Part shown: positions 1-12,122 of the stretch, in pieces | How positions within the stretch are numbered: the stretch's first letter is position 1 | Layout of the letters: each line of letters begins with the position of its first letter | Origin: Macrotrachela quadricornifera | Taxonomy: Eukaryota; Rotifera; Eurotatoria; Philodinida; Philodinidae | Assembly (NCBI GenBank): GCA_022393335.1 | Contig: JAJEKB010019237.1 | Location: forward strand, 1 to 64,000 | DNA length: 64,000 nucleotides | Direction: 5' to 3' | Translations under genes and position numbers: made by a program | The notes under the pieces: generated by a model | Database searches by the model: none | Seen by the model: the letters and a program-made list of their open reading frames with translations, nothing else | What the model was told of the DNA's origin: nothing

Positions 1-947
1 TTTTTTTTTTTATGTAGATTATCTTTCTCCTTGTAAAACTAAGAAGAACAAGTCTACATACAAGAAAAATGAATGATGACTAAAAACGTACAACACGACG
101 TGTCTTCCGCCTTCTTCTACTATACAACGCTGACGACGACACACATACAATCTTTATTTCTTTTCTACATTGGAAGGAAGAGAACGAAAGAGAAAGACAG
201 AGAGAGAGGGGGAGAGAGAGAGAGAGAGAAACAGTAGAGAGTGATGATCGCCATCGTAATGAGCGACAAAGGGATAGAGAGAGAAATGGGCAAGAAAAAA
301 AAAGAACAAAGTGGCACGCGAATCACTCATATAAAGCATGATGATGAAGATGGAGCCGACAAACAACTGTCCGGACGACGAACAAATGACCTCATCATTG
401 AGAGACCTTTTTTCAATATATTCAATGTTCTTTTAGTCACGTCCGTCATTTTTATTCTCATTTTTTATTACATGTCTGAAAGTGTCTCACACCTTTATAC
501 ATATAACGAAGGTAGATGATGATCAACTTATTCAAAGCTTAAAAGATCCCATCTATTCACTTATTTGAATTATTCAAGTGAAAGCAAGAAAGATGAAGTA
601 CACTTTACACCTTATGTACACATATTAACAATCGACAATTAGTTTTTTTCTATTGTTTAATGTGTATGTATATACAACATACAGTAGTAGAATGAAGCGA
701 TCAACAAATGGAAAATAACGATCGATCATTTATTCACTCACCATGTTCCAAGTGTCTGTTTGTTAGCCATATTTGTGTTAAGAATAATAGATTTTTAAAA
801 AATCTAAAATCTGAATTATACAATCAACATTTACGTTTTTAATTATATAAAAAAAATTTCAAATAAATATTTTTCTGAATTACATATGTATACCTAAGAT
901 AAATAAAAACAAACATTAAAGAAATATTAAGTTCATTTTATTTTCTT
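1..947. other. intergenic, GA-rich microsatellite
   Basis: No gene is supported. An imperfect GA/GAGAGG simple repeat lies at about 190-235. The open frames crossing it (154-366 minus, 241-519 plus) are low-complexity translations of that repeat and have no splice partners. The remainder is AT-rich and featureless. Confidence 0.6.
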
Positions 948-2622
948 TTAATCTTGATCTTTACGATTATCTGTAACTGTTTGAATTTTCAATTTTTTAT
1001 CATCATGTTCGTCAGAATTTTCTTCTATTGATTTTGATTGCGACTCATCATTTATTGTTGGTCTTTTGTCATCAACTGTCTCAGTTTCTCCTTCAGCTGA
1101 TTTTCGTACAGCACCATCATTTGTTGTTGTCATTTTGTTATCAACATTATCGGTTTCTTTGTCACCTGTTGTTGGTTTTCCTTCTAGGTTAATATCTGTC
1201 ATTTCTGCGCTAAAATTTCAAAAAAAATACAACAAAATGTTAATGTTTGTTTCGATATTAAACAACAATGAGTGCAGTGAAACAAAAATATGAATTTTGG
1301 TGTATTTAAAATAAAATTGAAGGAATAGATCTTTTTTCAAAATCGATATTTTTGAAAGTTATGATACATAAATTACTCAAAATATTTGAAAAATTTGTAA
1401 AAGACCATGCTAACTATTCTGTTGTTCTCATTACATACGTGTTTGATCGATGAGTGCTACTGGTTAGATTGTTATCTTGCTCCATATCTTCAATTGGTTG
1501 GGTATCAAGTGATTCACCTGGCACAGACGGTAGGCTTTGCATTAAAGGTTGAGATTTATCTTGTGGTGTTTGGTCTGTTATATATGGTGTAGAGTGATCT
1601 CTAACAACTGGGTTATATGTCATTGCTGATTCTTGCTCATTATTGTTGATTTTAGGAGTGTTGGTGGTTGTTTTTTGATTATCATCAATCGGTACTTTAG
1701 ATGAGTTTGCTGTTGCTGCAGATTCAGGATCATATGGGGATAATTTTAATTGTTCAGCTGTCTTTATCCATGCATCATAAATATGATCATCCCACAAAAC
1801 AAATACAACTACAGGCACTGATTTTGCTTCTTTATCAACCGTTTCAAGTGCAATTTTTGCACCGTCATCTACTGGCTATCAAGTATAGTATTAATTATAT
1901 TCATTTTTAGGAATTAATCACACTTACATAACCGAATATGCCACAACTAATAGCTGTAAAACCAATTGATTCAAGATCGTACAAATCAGCTAAAGCAAGT
2001 GATGTTTTATAACACGATGACAATTTTTCAGCACAATCTTCAATTGCACGCCTGTTATAAACTGGACCAGCTGTATTAATAATATGATAAGTCGTTTGTG
2101 ACATATTATAGCTAAGCAGAATACGTGAATGTCCAGTTGGCAAACGAACAGAAGGATAGACTTGTTTATGAGCTTTACATGCTTTGTAAAGCTCATGACC
2201 AGCAGCACTATGAACTATTCCATCAACTCCACCACCACCTGTCATATGTTCATTAGCAGCTATATACATAGATTAAAAACATTTATAATAGATTTTTTTC
2301 CTATTTATAAATAAAACAAACCATTGACAATAGCATCCACTTTTGTTCTTGTAATATCGCCCTGCAATATAACTAATATTGATCGTTCATTATTAATATA
2401 AAAGACACGCGGAATGCGTTTATTTTTGGCCCATGGGATTTTGTTCAAGTTAGACAGAAATCCTTTCGTAGTTCTAGATATAAAAAATATTCTGATTTAT
2501 ATAAGTTTTTGCAAGTGCATTTATTGGCATACCCAAAGCTATCATTTAATATTCTTAAGCTTTCTTTGATTGCACGTTCTTGTTGATTATCAATCGTTCT
2601 TTCATAATTTTCTTCATTAGAT
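948..2622 (-). CDS. macro-domain (ADP-ribose-binding) protein, 5' end unresolved
   Basis: Five exons read 2622-2533, 2473-2322, 2259-1928, 1875-1439 and 1209-948. All junctions are GT-AG and keep phase, giving about 423 visible residues. The macro fold is clear: ILQGDIT, then KVDAIVNAANE formed across an intron, then the glycine-rich TGGGGVDG loop, IINTAGPVYN, and FTAISCGIFGYP completed by the next exon. In this family these segments bind ADP-ribose, and many members remove mono-ADP-ribose or hydrolyse O-acetyl-ADP-ribose. After the domain (roughly residue 220 on) comes a hydrophilic Ser/Thr/Asn-rich tail. The last exon is very acidic and Lys-rich. The first exon needs two upstream bases. A possible extra exon ends at a GTAAGA donor just upstream (about 2673), but its translation is Phe-rich and unconvincing, so the start codon is not assigned. 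Confidence 0.85.
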
Positions 2623-4602
2623 CTATAAGAAAAGACCAAATTTATTTTAGAAGTTAGCTTGAGAAATTCTTACATTAAAAAATATTTGCCAAATAATGTA
2701 TAATGTGAAAGAAATGTGAAAAAAGTTTGAAATAGTTGGAAAAAAAATTTGCAATAGTTTGAAAAAATAAAATCTGGAAAATATGACAAGTTAAATGAAT
2801 TAGTTTATTTTCGCTGGAAATGAATTTTGTCAAAAATATATCTTCTACAAAGGAATTTCATCGATTTTATTATTCCCCTTCGAAAGCAAATCTAAGTTCA
2901 ATATAATCAGTCTTACGTACAACACTAATATTTTAGATAATTAGTTATACTACCAACTGAGTTGATCTTGGGCGAGTTTCTTTTGACAATAATGAAACAA
3001 AATTTTTAGAATTTAGATAGGATATATGATCATGAATAACCCAGTGTTATTTTTTTCTTTATTTAACAATATCGATTATTTGATATACTTTTGAAATAAT
3101 TTTTAGTAAACAATCTACCGCATGCCTCGTCTTCAATGAAAGATATTAATCGAGTTTTTCTGAATTTTTTTGAATCGATAGTAAAAGATATTTACCTATT
3201 ATTTTCGTTTTGTGTTCGTTCTAATGATCTGTTTTCATATGCATTCGATGGCATTCCACCCAGTTTTTTTTATATTTATTATATTCAATCTAGAATTATA
3301 ATTAGCACAGATTATTTTGTTGAAAAACGAACTATAAGATAAGAATTAATATTCAGATACTGTCAGTAAATATGTTATATTAAAAAGTATACAAACTTGT
3401 TCCTATGATGATTTTGATTTATCTTCAATGTTTGCTACTATATAGACATATTACCAAATTTGTTTAATCTACTATATTGTCATCTTAGTATTATTGAAAT
3501 TCTTATTCTACAATATCGTATGTGATTAGTCCTAAAAACTGTTTTAAATATATTTTGTTTTTCTAATGGGATGAAGTCATAAAAAAATGGGATGCAATGT
3601 ACGGCCATTCATTATGTCCAACTCGTTATTTTTTTACATTATTTTGTATATCTTTATCTATTGTCTTTTTTTAAAATATATTTAAAACAGTTTTTAGATT
3701 TAATCATATCTGATATTGCAGAGAATTTCAGGTGTAATCTTTTGATAATAAAAAGAATTTTGATCATAGAAATACTAGAATAGTAATTCTTTAGTGGATG
3801 TTCGATACTTCTATGCAAAACTGAATTTTAAAGTAAAAATTACTTTCATATAAAGTAGATGTTCTCAGGAATGCACTGGCATTGAGTTGATTTATATATG
3901 AATGCAGAGCATTAATATTTTTGATAGTAGAAATTAAAGTGAAGTTAATCGAACATTATGAGTAATTTCCTTTATAGGACCGAATAGGAAAGGCATAAAA
4001 CATTTGTATGTAAATTCATTTGTCATTTCATGAAAATATAATGAATAAATCTATTTCACTAATTAAATAATAGAAAAACAAATTTAATTATAATAAAAAT
4101 CACCCTTTCAAAGAAATACTGTTCTTTTTTTGCTAGAAATAAACAGAAGTAGTTATGTTTTTTTTTATTGAAGTAAATAAAAAAAAACTTGAGGCGATAG
4201 AATACAAATAGGTACGGCAAAACTGGTAAGTCGGAAGAACGAACGGATAAAAATTTTATTGGTATATATATGTATTGAAAGTAATGATAGATGTCGAGCA
4301 ATAGCAGAAAGAAATTATATACTTTCATATGCAATTTTTCTTATATTTTTCAAAAAGTTTTAAAAAAGAATCATTTACATTAGTTCCTGTAATATTGAAA
4401 ATATATTAAAAGTATTTTTATTCAATTCAATAAATGCAAGTCTAAATATAAGTTGAGATGCAATAGATTTATTTAAAATTGTTTATTTATATATTTTACT
4501 ACAATAACAACGAACAATTCAGTATAATTATATATTTAAAATAAATAACTATTGAAATCATTTATGAATTGTGATATTTACAAAAATACAGAATTTATTT
4601 TA
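2623..4602. other. intergenic, AT-rich
   Basis: Nothing supported beyond a possible 5' exon of the macro gene near 2670-2790. Frames at 3136-3342, 3592-3783 and 4059-4334 are Phe/Ile/Tyr-rich products of AT-rich DNA without domains. Confidence 0.5.
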
Positions 4603-5653
4603 TTAATCATTTTTTGAAATATCATTAATTTGTTGGTGATTATAAACACGATGTAATTGTTTACCGATATTCGATACGTCTGATGTTCCTTGCAATGTTC
4701 TTTTGTTTAATTTATATTTGAATAAATGCAAGATAAATAATTTACATTCTTGACGAAATACTTTTGAAGCTAAAAGATGAATATAGAACATCAAACATGA
4801 ATTAAGAAAAATAAAAAAACTTAGTGTTAAATAACGAATAAATCCTTCAATAGCCAAACGATTTTCTGTTTTTGATGTATTGATTGTAATAGTTAGATAA
4901 ATTGAATATATCGGAAACCATGCAGTTGATAGACAATAAATGAATACTTCATTTATTAAAATTCTTATCAATTGAATATCTCGATTTAGTATTCTCATTG
5001 ATATATTTATACTTTCATTAATATTTATTCTACTTGGACGAACTCGAGTACGAATATCTCGAAGACTTTGAACAGCCAAATATGAAAATATAATCATTAT
5101 AACAAGTGGAATAACAGTTGCAATTGCTGCATATGTACTATATATGATCATATATATACCTATACCTCCACATCGTTCTCCCGGCATTTGAATATCTATA
5201 TAAACTATTATATGAATTGGTATAATAATCCATAGAATAGATGTAATAATCACTAATATAATAGCTATACGACGATCAATTAGTTTGCGAATATGAACAT
5301 TTTGTGAACAAAGCATATCGATCAATACTAGCTAAAGCAACACTTGAACGTGACATCATTAAAAATATATGTGTTACATATGCTTTAGCTTTACAAAATA
5401 TTGATGAATATGAAGTTGGATCATAGGATAGATAAGAAGCTAGAAGTATTGGAGTAATACCCCATAGAATTACTAGTACATTAAAAATAGATGTTGCTAT
5501 AAAGTAAACTGAACATGAATTTAAACGAAACTTCTTTTGACAAAAGATAATAACATTAAAGAAACAACCAATAAGACCTAGTATCATACATGTTGTTAGG
5601 ATATAACGAGTAAATATGACTTGTGTTAAAGTAAGATCTTCAATTAATGCCAT
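4603..5653 (-). CDS. class A (rhodopsin-like) GPCR with one frameshift
   Basis: A seven-helix receptor is read in two overlapping frames, 5653 down to about 5312 and then to 4603. The first part (MALIEDLT...) supplies helices 1-3, a helix-3 cysteine (SIFCKAK) and ASIDRY in the DRY position. The second supplies helix 4 (IAIILVIITSILWIIIP), an extracellular-loop-2 cysteine (GERCGG), helix 5 with a proline, helix 6 (TAWFPIYSIYL) and helix 7, where NSCLMFY replaces the usual NPxxY. It ends in a basic cytoplasmic tail. The frames join around 5308-5318, in CTTTG just after the DRY-like motif. One extra or two missing bases explain the switch; no intron fits. This may be a young pseudogene or an assembly error in a short homopolymer. 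The ligand is unknown; the style resembles the large peptide-receptor-like families of rotifers. Confidence 0.8.
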
Positions 5654-7143
5654 TAATATATATTTATTTCCTTAGATAAATCTTTTCTAGAACTGAAACA
5701 AAAGAAAATGTTGATTGAAGAAGATTTAATAAAATAGGGTAGAATAGTGAATCTTAGTAGATGTCTTAATCCATGATATTTCCAGTGCATATGAAATGTA
5801 TCATTCATCTTTTATTTTCACTCACTTCGAAACTTAATGTCTGTCATGATTGAAGATATACGAAAGTAGATTTTGTTAATAATCCCATAGAACTACTTCA
5901 AACCAAAACCGAGATCATGAGAAAAAAAGAGAATACATATTAAAGCTAAATGTACTGGTGGAATAATTTTTGACTGAATACATTTAAATAATTTTCGATT
6001 AGCGAAAACGGATCGAATCTAAGAAATTTTAAACATTTTTCATCATTAAATACAGCCACTGAAGGTAAAAATGCTTTTTTTTTAATATGAAAATCAGTTA
6101 TTATTAACCAACGCCTATATTCTTTAACTCTTATAGTTTATTCTATTGACAAATTTACATATTTACTAAAAAGTCGGATATATCAAATTTATATGGAAAC
6201 TCATCTAAATGAAAACACAAAATAGATACACTTAAGTATATTGTCAAACGAGAATCACCGATCGATATGTTCTAATTGTCAACACATGTAGACCTATTCT
6301 GTGATAAAATAGATCTATGTCCGATTAAACATAACTATTTTTAGATACCACAACACATCTTATTAAAGTACTAATTATAGGATCATTGTTATATCAATGA
6401 CTTTATAATATATAGAAAAGAATTAACTTCAAAATTCTGACGTACAATATCTTTAGTTTTTTGACTGTCGTGATCCAAATAAACTACGGAAAAATGATAT
6501 TAATAGAATCTTAACTTCAAATATAAGATTAATTGAAATCTATTCTATATTTATAAAACTTGATATTGAATTAATGCAAAAGCATTTTACTTTGAGAAAT
6601 ATTTATAGAAGAATATCAATATTATAAAAGCTCCAAAGAACATACATAGTAGTAAAGTTTCTGAAAAAAAAACCAATTCTCAATACATCGCATTACTTAG
6701 ATATGATAACAATTTCCTGCAGTTGTTTTGATGAAATCATTAATAAACAACCTTACAAATATTCATTTTATACAATCTAATACTTTTGATCATCTTCAAT
6801 CGAAATCGAAACTATTCTTATTTCTATATTCTTTTTGAACTAAAAAGAAAGTTTAAATTTTCTTTCACATGAAAAAATAAAACTAAATGAAAAAGAAAAG
6901 CAGGAATGTTAGACTCTATTTCACAAAAGTTATTTTTCCTAAAAGACTAATCGCATCATACGAATGAAAGCTGTTCACAAAAATGCTAACTGATATGATA
7001 CTCCAAATTTGAAAAAAAATACAAATGTATTTTATTTATACATTTGTGTTATATTAATCTTGTTTTGATCTCTCCTTCTTAAATAGTAAAGAGTTGGTCA
7101 ATTGCGTAATTATATCGTAATAAGACAAAAAGAAATAATAAAT
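5654..7143. other. intergenic, AT-rich
   Basis: No coding exon, repeat array or RNA gene recognised. The stretch sits between the GPCR start and the left target duplication of the MULE-like element. Confidence 0.5.
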
Positions 7144-7158
7144 AAATAAAACAGCACC

Positions 7159-7400
7159 TATTTAAGTGCTAAGTAGATTATTACGAAGTAAAATATATAG
7201 ATACTCAGTAGAAAAATGAGATGCTCAGTGAATTTATTAAATGCTTAGTGAAAATAATATTTCTCGATGACTAAAATTTTTGCAAAGTTAAATAACTAAT
7301 ATCTAAGTAAAATATCTAATCACTCAATTGATAAATGAGATTGGTAAGTTAGAAAATAAATTATATGGATAAAGAAAAAATATTGCTAAGTAAAAGTGAC
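7159..7400 (+). repeat. left terminal inverted repeat built of ~21-bp CTAAGTA units
   Basis: CTAAGTA, CTCAGTA, CTCAGTG, CTTAGTG and CTAAGTA again recur at intervals of about 20-22 bases or multiples, separated by variable AT-rich spacers. The outermost 19 bases are repeated exactly, inverted, at the right end. Confidence 0.75.
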
Positions 7401-7976
7401 TATGACAAGAAAACGATTGTCAGCCTGGATGTATATCATACATTTTCTCTCTTTTGCTCTGTTAGTACTGAGAGTGAAGGTGAACATCAACTTCTAGTAT
7501 GCCCAAATATATTTTTCTCTTTCTTCCTGTGACGATCACATATGATCTCTACTAGTTTTCAGAAAATTCTTCTTCTTTAATCACCTGTATATATATGTAT
7601 CTGGCGACTGAAGTTTAGTTTTGTAGGTATTTTCCAATATGCGTTCGTACATCACATATGGACATTTTCCCTATAGACTAGATATTATCATTTCTTGATT
7701 TTCTCTATGAACTAAGTCATTTGAGATGTTGGCTCTTTCCTATATGTTTTACATATTCTATACTGAATTTTTCCTTTTCTTTGTACGTGTCCATGTATAT
7801 CTATATGCGCACACATATATGTAGTTCGTTCGTTCTTTCACTTGTTATATTCTTCTTTCTGTTCTTGTTCTCTCTTTCACCTATTCATCTTCATCATTGC
7901 GTAGTTAGTGTTTCTCTGAATAAACCCGGAATCACGTTCACCAATATATCAAACTTACAAATTTAAGCATATTATA

Positions 7977-8159
7977 ATGCCAAATTTTGCACAAACACAA
8001 CAGTATGAGAGTTCATCAGAATCCGACGATACAATGGACCAGCAGAATGTTCAAGAAAAGACAATAATTAAACGTAACTTTGACTGGATAAGAGACAACT
8101 GCTTTTCTAATGATATAGACGCTCAAATAGCAATTAAACAAGAAGAACAATGGAGTTAA
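7977..8159 (+). pseudogene. N-terminal fragment of a MULE-type transposase ORF
   Basis: The frame opens MPNFAQTQQYESSSESDD and reaches a basic-aromatic stretch with a WIRD motif, ending EEQWS. Just downstream (about 8163-8262), in the +1 frame, the translation VPLGEKRKRGRSQKA resembles the AT-hook-like GEKRKRGRP linker I recall from rotifer FLYWCH/MULE transposases. EEQWS falls where those proteins begin their FLYWCH zinc finger. The finger and catalytic domain are absent and the two pieces are frame-shifted, so this is a decayed or internally deleted gene. The family assignment is from memory of the motifs; membership in the mobile element is supported by position. Confidence 0.5.
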
Positions 8160-8289
8160 TATTTTACTAAAACATTGTAAACCATCTTCATTAGCGAAGG
8201 ATGTACCTTTAGGTGAAAAAAGAAAGCGGGGGCGATCACAAAAAGCAACACAAGGTTGTTAATCGATTAACTGTTCAAACTGAATTTTT

Positions 8290-8507
8290 TATTACTTAGA
8301 AATTTCTGTTTTTTACTTAGAAAAAGTAATATATCTACTTATCAATTCCTAATATTTTGTCTAGAAAACATGACTTTCTTTACTGAGAATTTAAATAAAC
8401 TACTTAGCAACAAATCTTTTCTTACTTAGATTTATATTAAACAAATTACTTAAAAAACATCGATTTTTTTACTTAGTATTTATATATTTCTACTTAGCAC
8501 TTAAATA
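8290..8507 (-). repeat. right terminal inverted repeat built of ~21-bp CTAAGTA units
   Basis: Read on the minus strand, CTAAGTA or close variants recur about nine times at 20-23 base steps (one step is double length). This mirrors the left arm. Regularity is better than on the left, so this arm is probably nearer the parental structure. Confidence 0.75.
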
Positions 8508-8522
8508 TATGCCAAATAAAAC

Positions 8523-9010
8523 TATATAGCTCTATTTTTCTATTCGAAAACACGAGTTTTCATCTTGAAGAATGCATAAACCTTCACTTATCTTAAATTC
8601 TTTTTGTGGAATAAAAATAAAATCCAATACATACATGAATGCACTTGTTATATCATCAAAAAAATAATTGAATGTGACAGATTTTTATAGTTTATATACA
8701 GATAATTAATGATAAAGAATTAGTTTAAATATATTAGATTATACTTTGAACTTTTATATCATTAAAAATAATTATAATCATCATTTTAAATGAGAATAAA
8801 CATTCAAACACATTAATTTGACAAGAACTTTAGCTTTTTATTCTGTGAACATTAGAAATAGCATAATATTAACATCTTTACAATTCAATATTTAATGTAT
8901 TTTTCTTTATTCAATTACTGATAAAAAGTTACGATTTCCTTTTTAATCTTTTGTGTATTCAACTAACATATTTTAATTATCAATTAATGTGTTTGAAGTT
9001 TTCATTTTCT
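8523..9010. other. intergenic, AT-rich
   Basis: Spacer between the MULE-like element and the hairpin repeat. No feature recognised. Confidence 0.5.
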
Positions 9011-9350
9011 TTACCCAGGACATTCAATCCGACCTATAGATCCGATCGTTTTCGATCGGATCCGCGTCGGATTCCATCGGAATCCGATATCTTTCATGAA
9101 AAACCGACCGAATCCAACATGGTTTTTGTCGGATTCCCATCAGCCGGATTCCGGCCCGGATTTCGTCGGAATGTAACGGAAACATAATGAAATCCGGTCG
9201 GATCTGGTCGGATTTCATCTTGTTTCCGGCGCATCCCGACAAAATCCGGGTCGGAATCCGGCTGATGGGAATCCGACAAAAACCATATGGGTTCTGACAG
9301 AAATTATATAGATCCGACAGGATCCGATTTCCTGTGTTCGCCTTGGGTAA
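9011..9350. repeat. GC-rich palindromic (MITE-like) hairpin element
   Basis: A 340-bp island, much richer in GC than its flanks, consists of TCCGAC/GTCGGA-type words. It is bounded by TTACCC at 9011 and its inverse GGGTAA ending at 9350. An inner palindrome centred near 9202 pairs 9119-9202 with 9203-9286; the outer 34 bases of each arm are identical and most of the rest match. The open frames here on both strands merely translate the palindrome. No clear target duplication was found, so it may be a miniature inverted-repeat transposon or another foldback repeat. Confidence 0.7.
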
Positions 9351-11628
9351 TTATAAATATATTGTTTATAGATAATTTCGAGAAAGATAAAAACTTATAA
9401 TAAATGAACATAATTGTATATAATAAAGTTTTGACTCTTTGACAAAGATTAACCGTTATATTTTCAATTAATATATCCACATAAATGTAAAATAAATGAT
9501 TACAAAGATTAAAGATTTTTATATTTAAATCAACTATAATTTTTTTTGATATAAACACATTTTGTGACAGGAAACTTTGGATGAACATCAAAGCTGGTCG
9601 TCGTTAGATTTTTATTTTTCTTAACCCGAATAAGAGATCGTGAAAAATTCGGCAATTAATCGCGATTTTCCAAAAAACAATTCATATTTATTTTTATTTT
9701 TGAAAACAAAACCTGTTGTAGTAAATAAAACTAAGCGAGATACGATCACAGTCTTAGAGTCAGCTATTAGGATTCGAATGAATCGTTCTAGTTACTAGAA
9801 TAAGTTTGCTAACATATGTATGAAAAATGTCAAACATCACAAACCTATATTTTTTATAAATAGACTTTAAAAATTCTAAAAACATAGATTTTTCATGTTT
9901 TAATAGTATTTTAAGATATTGTCTGCTCAACTCAACAGAAAATTATATTAATAGTCTATTTCGATATCTATCTTACCTGCAATAGAATTATTCATTTAAA
10001 ACATGAGATCATATATTTTGTCTTATTTTATATCATTGAACTCTAGTCTTCAAAGGTAGATACGTATTTCTTATTTTATTGTTTAGAAAATCTAATTTTT
10101 TTTCTTGTACTAGTGATAATACCATACATAATTATAAGAATTGAAGGGTTTATAAAACATTTCTCGTCACAATAGCTCATCTTTACAACAAAATAGAATA
10201 TTCGAAATTAGTGCAGAAAATTGTATCAGTTTTGTGAGAAACTTACCTGTACTCTCCTTCTGCCTTTTTTCTCAAAACTTTAATTTTAGGCTCTTGAGAG
10301 TCAGTTTTTCATAAGATTTTCTTTTTCTATAACAAGTATAGCATGATTGAGTTTATTTGGCTTTTATATCAAGTTGTAAAGATGCAAACTTCTAGATATA
10401 GATCCGATTTTATGTAATTCTTCTAATGAATTCGAAAAATAATCCAATTCTTTCAGCTATAAAATATTATCTAGAAAAAATTTTATAGTATCTCTTGAAC
10501 ACTCAACTTTAATGATTCTAAATTAGACAAGATCATTGATCACATCTTTTTCGGCGTTTTTACTGAATAAAATTTGTTTAATTCTATCAACTTTATATTT
10601 CATCCTCAATTTTTCATGTTCAATATGAATCTGAAGTCATATTTTGATTTAGGATCAACCTAATCTACATAATAACCAATTGTTGAACAGAATCATTATT
10701 GATCTTTACTAACAACTCGTACAGATCCTTTACTGTTTGAGTAATGTACGAAAACATGTGAAATTTCAAGAGCATTCAAAAACTGAATTCATTTGGCAAG
10801 GTTAGAGGTGAAATAATCCTTGGATATTATTCATAAATCATAGACTATCTCTGGAGTTCTACTGAAGAAACAATCTCTTTTTAAAAGATATTTTGATAGT
10901 TATTAACATAGACTAATTTCCAGGAACTTCTTTTCATATCTTTTGAAACATTTTTCTGACTTTAGGCAATGAAAAAGAAATAAAGAACAATTCAAGATAC
11001 TATTGCAACATAAAAAAAAATTATTTAGCTTCATTCATATTTTAATTTCATGGATCGTCTAATGAACCTTCTCTAAAATATCTTAATTTCAATAAACATA
11101 AATTAAGATACAAGTAAAATGCCATAAAAACATGTTTTCTAAGTTAATAATTTCATTTTTTGAAATAAAAAAGGCTTCTTTCTAAATAAACATCGTTGGC
11201 TTTGAAGTATGCAGTTTTCATTTTAGGATATCCACTAGTGAATAAGACAGTATATTAATTCGTTTATTCGCCTTTTTTAATCTAACTTGTTAACACTTGT
11301 ACGTATGTCAATTGCATTCAATATCAATTTATTCAAAATAATAGCCTATTTTATGCCTTTATTTGCATTCATTACTCCTCAATACATGAATTTCTTATAA
11401 GAGAGTCCATATAGTTTTCATTTCTTTTATATAAACCGAATAAATGAAAATCAAAAATTGTTAAATTAGTTTGTATAAATTTATTTATTTAGGCAAGAAA
11501 ATGTAACAGTATTTATAAAGTAAAATTAGCATATTTCACAAAATAGATCACATTTCAACTGTTGGACATTTTAAGATAGAAATTGGATCAACTTTGATTA
11601 ATAAAAATGCCAACCCTTGCCTTGTACC
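9351..11628. other. intergenic, AT-rich
   Basis: No exon pair, repeat or RNA gene found. The frame at 9304-9591 minus is partly inside the hairpin element and otherwise low complexity. Confidence 0.5.
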
Positions 11629-12028
11629 TTAAACATAGACTAAGCGGTTGTAGGTGAGGCTGGTTGATGGATACCAGTCTAAAAAAAAAAGGAATATAAT
11701 TAAAGAAAAACAGCTTTGCATTAAAGAAACTTACCATAGTAATAACGGCTCCTAAAGAAAAAAAAAAGCAATTTTTTTCTTAACGTAAACAGATATAAAC
11801 AATGAAAAACTTACCATGTGACTGGATATAATGATCGGTAGCTACGCCATCCAACTAAGTAAGCACGGTTACCATAGTAGGTGCGAAGTACAGTTGCAGC
11901 TAGAAAAAAAGGAATATTTAACAAATAATTTCGATAATAAAATTAATATCAATCTATTTACCGTCGCCAATAACAACCATAGCAACTAAGGCAAGAAAGA
12001 CGATGAGTAAAGCTGATCGTGAAAGCAT
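11629..12028 (-). CDS. 72-residue secreted Tyr/Arg-rich peptide, four small exons
   Basis: Exons are 12028-11962, 11899-11815, 11751-11735 (17 nt) and 11678-11629. All junctions are GT-AG and phases add up exactly to 73 codons including TAA. The product starts MLSRSALLIVFLALVAMVVI, a textbook signal peptide likely cleaved near GDA. The mature part is about 50 residues with 11 Tyr, 6 Arg and 3 Trp and no Cys. It includes LRTYYGNRAYLVGWRSYR and ends NRLVYV. A TATAAAAGG box lies about 95 bases upstream, unusually clear for this window, suggesting strong or tissue-specific expression. The exons are too short for ordinary ORF finding. I do not recognise the family; a secreted peptide (antimicrobial, cuticular or signalling) is possible but unproven. 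No dibasic-processed repeats are visible. Confidence 0.85.
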
Positions 12029-12122
12029 TGTTAATAGATTAGTAAAATGTAGTAAGAAATTGAAGGTGAATGTATAAGATGATTGGAAATGTGATTTGTG
12101 ATGATAACGAGAAAAATGCGAT

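Larger units (their letters stand above)
7144..8522. mobile_element. MULE-like DNA transposon remnant with 9-bp target duplications
   Basis: The element spans 7153-8513. It is bordered by identical 9-bp direct repeats AAATAAAAC at 7144-7152 and 8514-8522, the duplication size typical of Mutator-like elements. The termini are inverted: the first 25 bases match the inverse of the last 25 at 22 positions, including 19 in a row at 7159-7177 versus 8489-8507. Both arms continue inward as degenerate tandem copies of a unit of about 21 bp starting CTAAGTA or CTCAGTA, over about 7169-7400 on the left and inverted over 8290-8500 on the right. The centre holds a short coding remnant (see 7977-8159). 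There is no room for a full transposase, so this looks like an internally deleted, non-autonomous copy. Confidence 0.85.

Noticed and set aside
241..519. Plus-strand frame with a hydrophobic C-terminal half
   Set aside because: Starts inside a GA repeat, and the opposite frame is equally open; composition does not resemble neighbouring exons.
7721..7966. Open frame with Phe/Ser/Leu-rich translation upstream of the transposase fragment
   Set aside because: Lies in the non-coding interior of the MULE-like element; low complexity, no motif, no splice partner.
9024..9279. Overlapping open frames on both strands (DPIE/RSD-rich proteins)
   Set aside because: They are translations of the palindromic TCCGAC repeat element, not genes.
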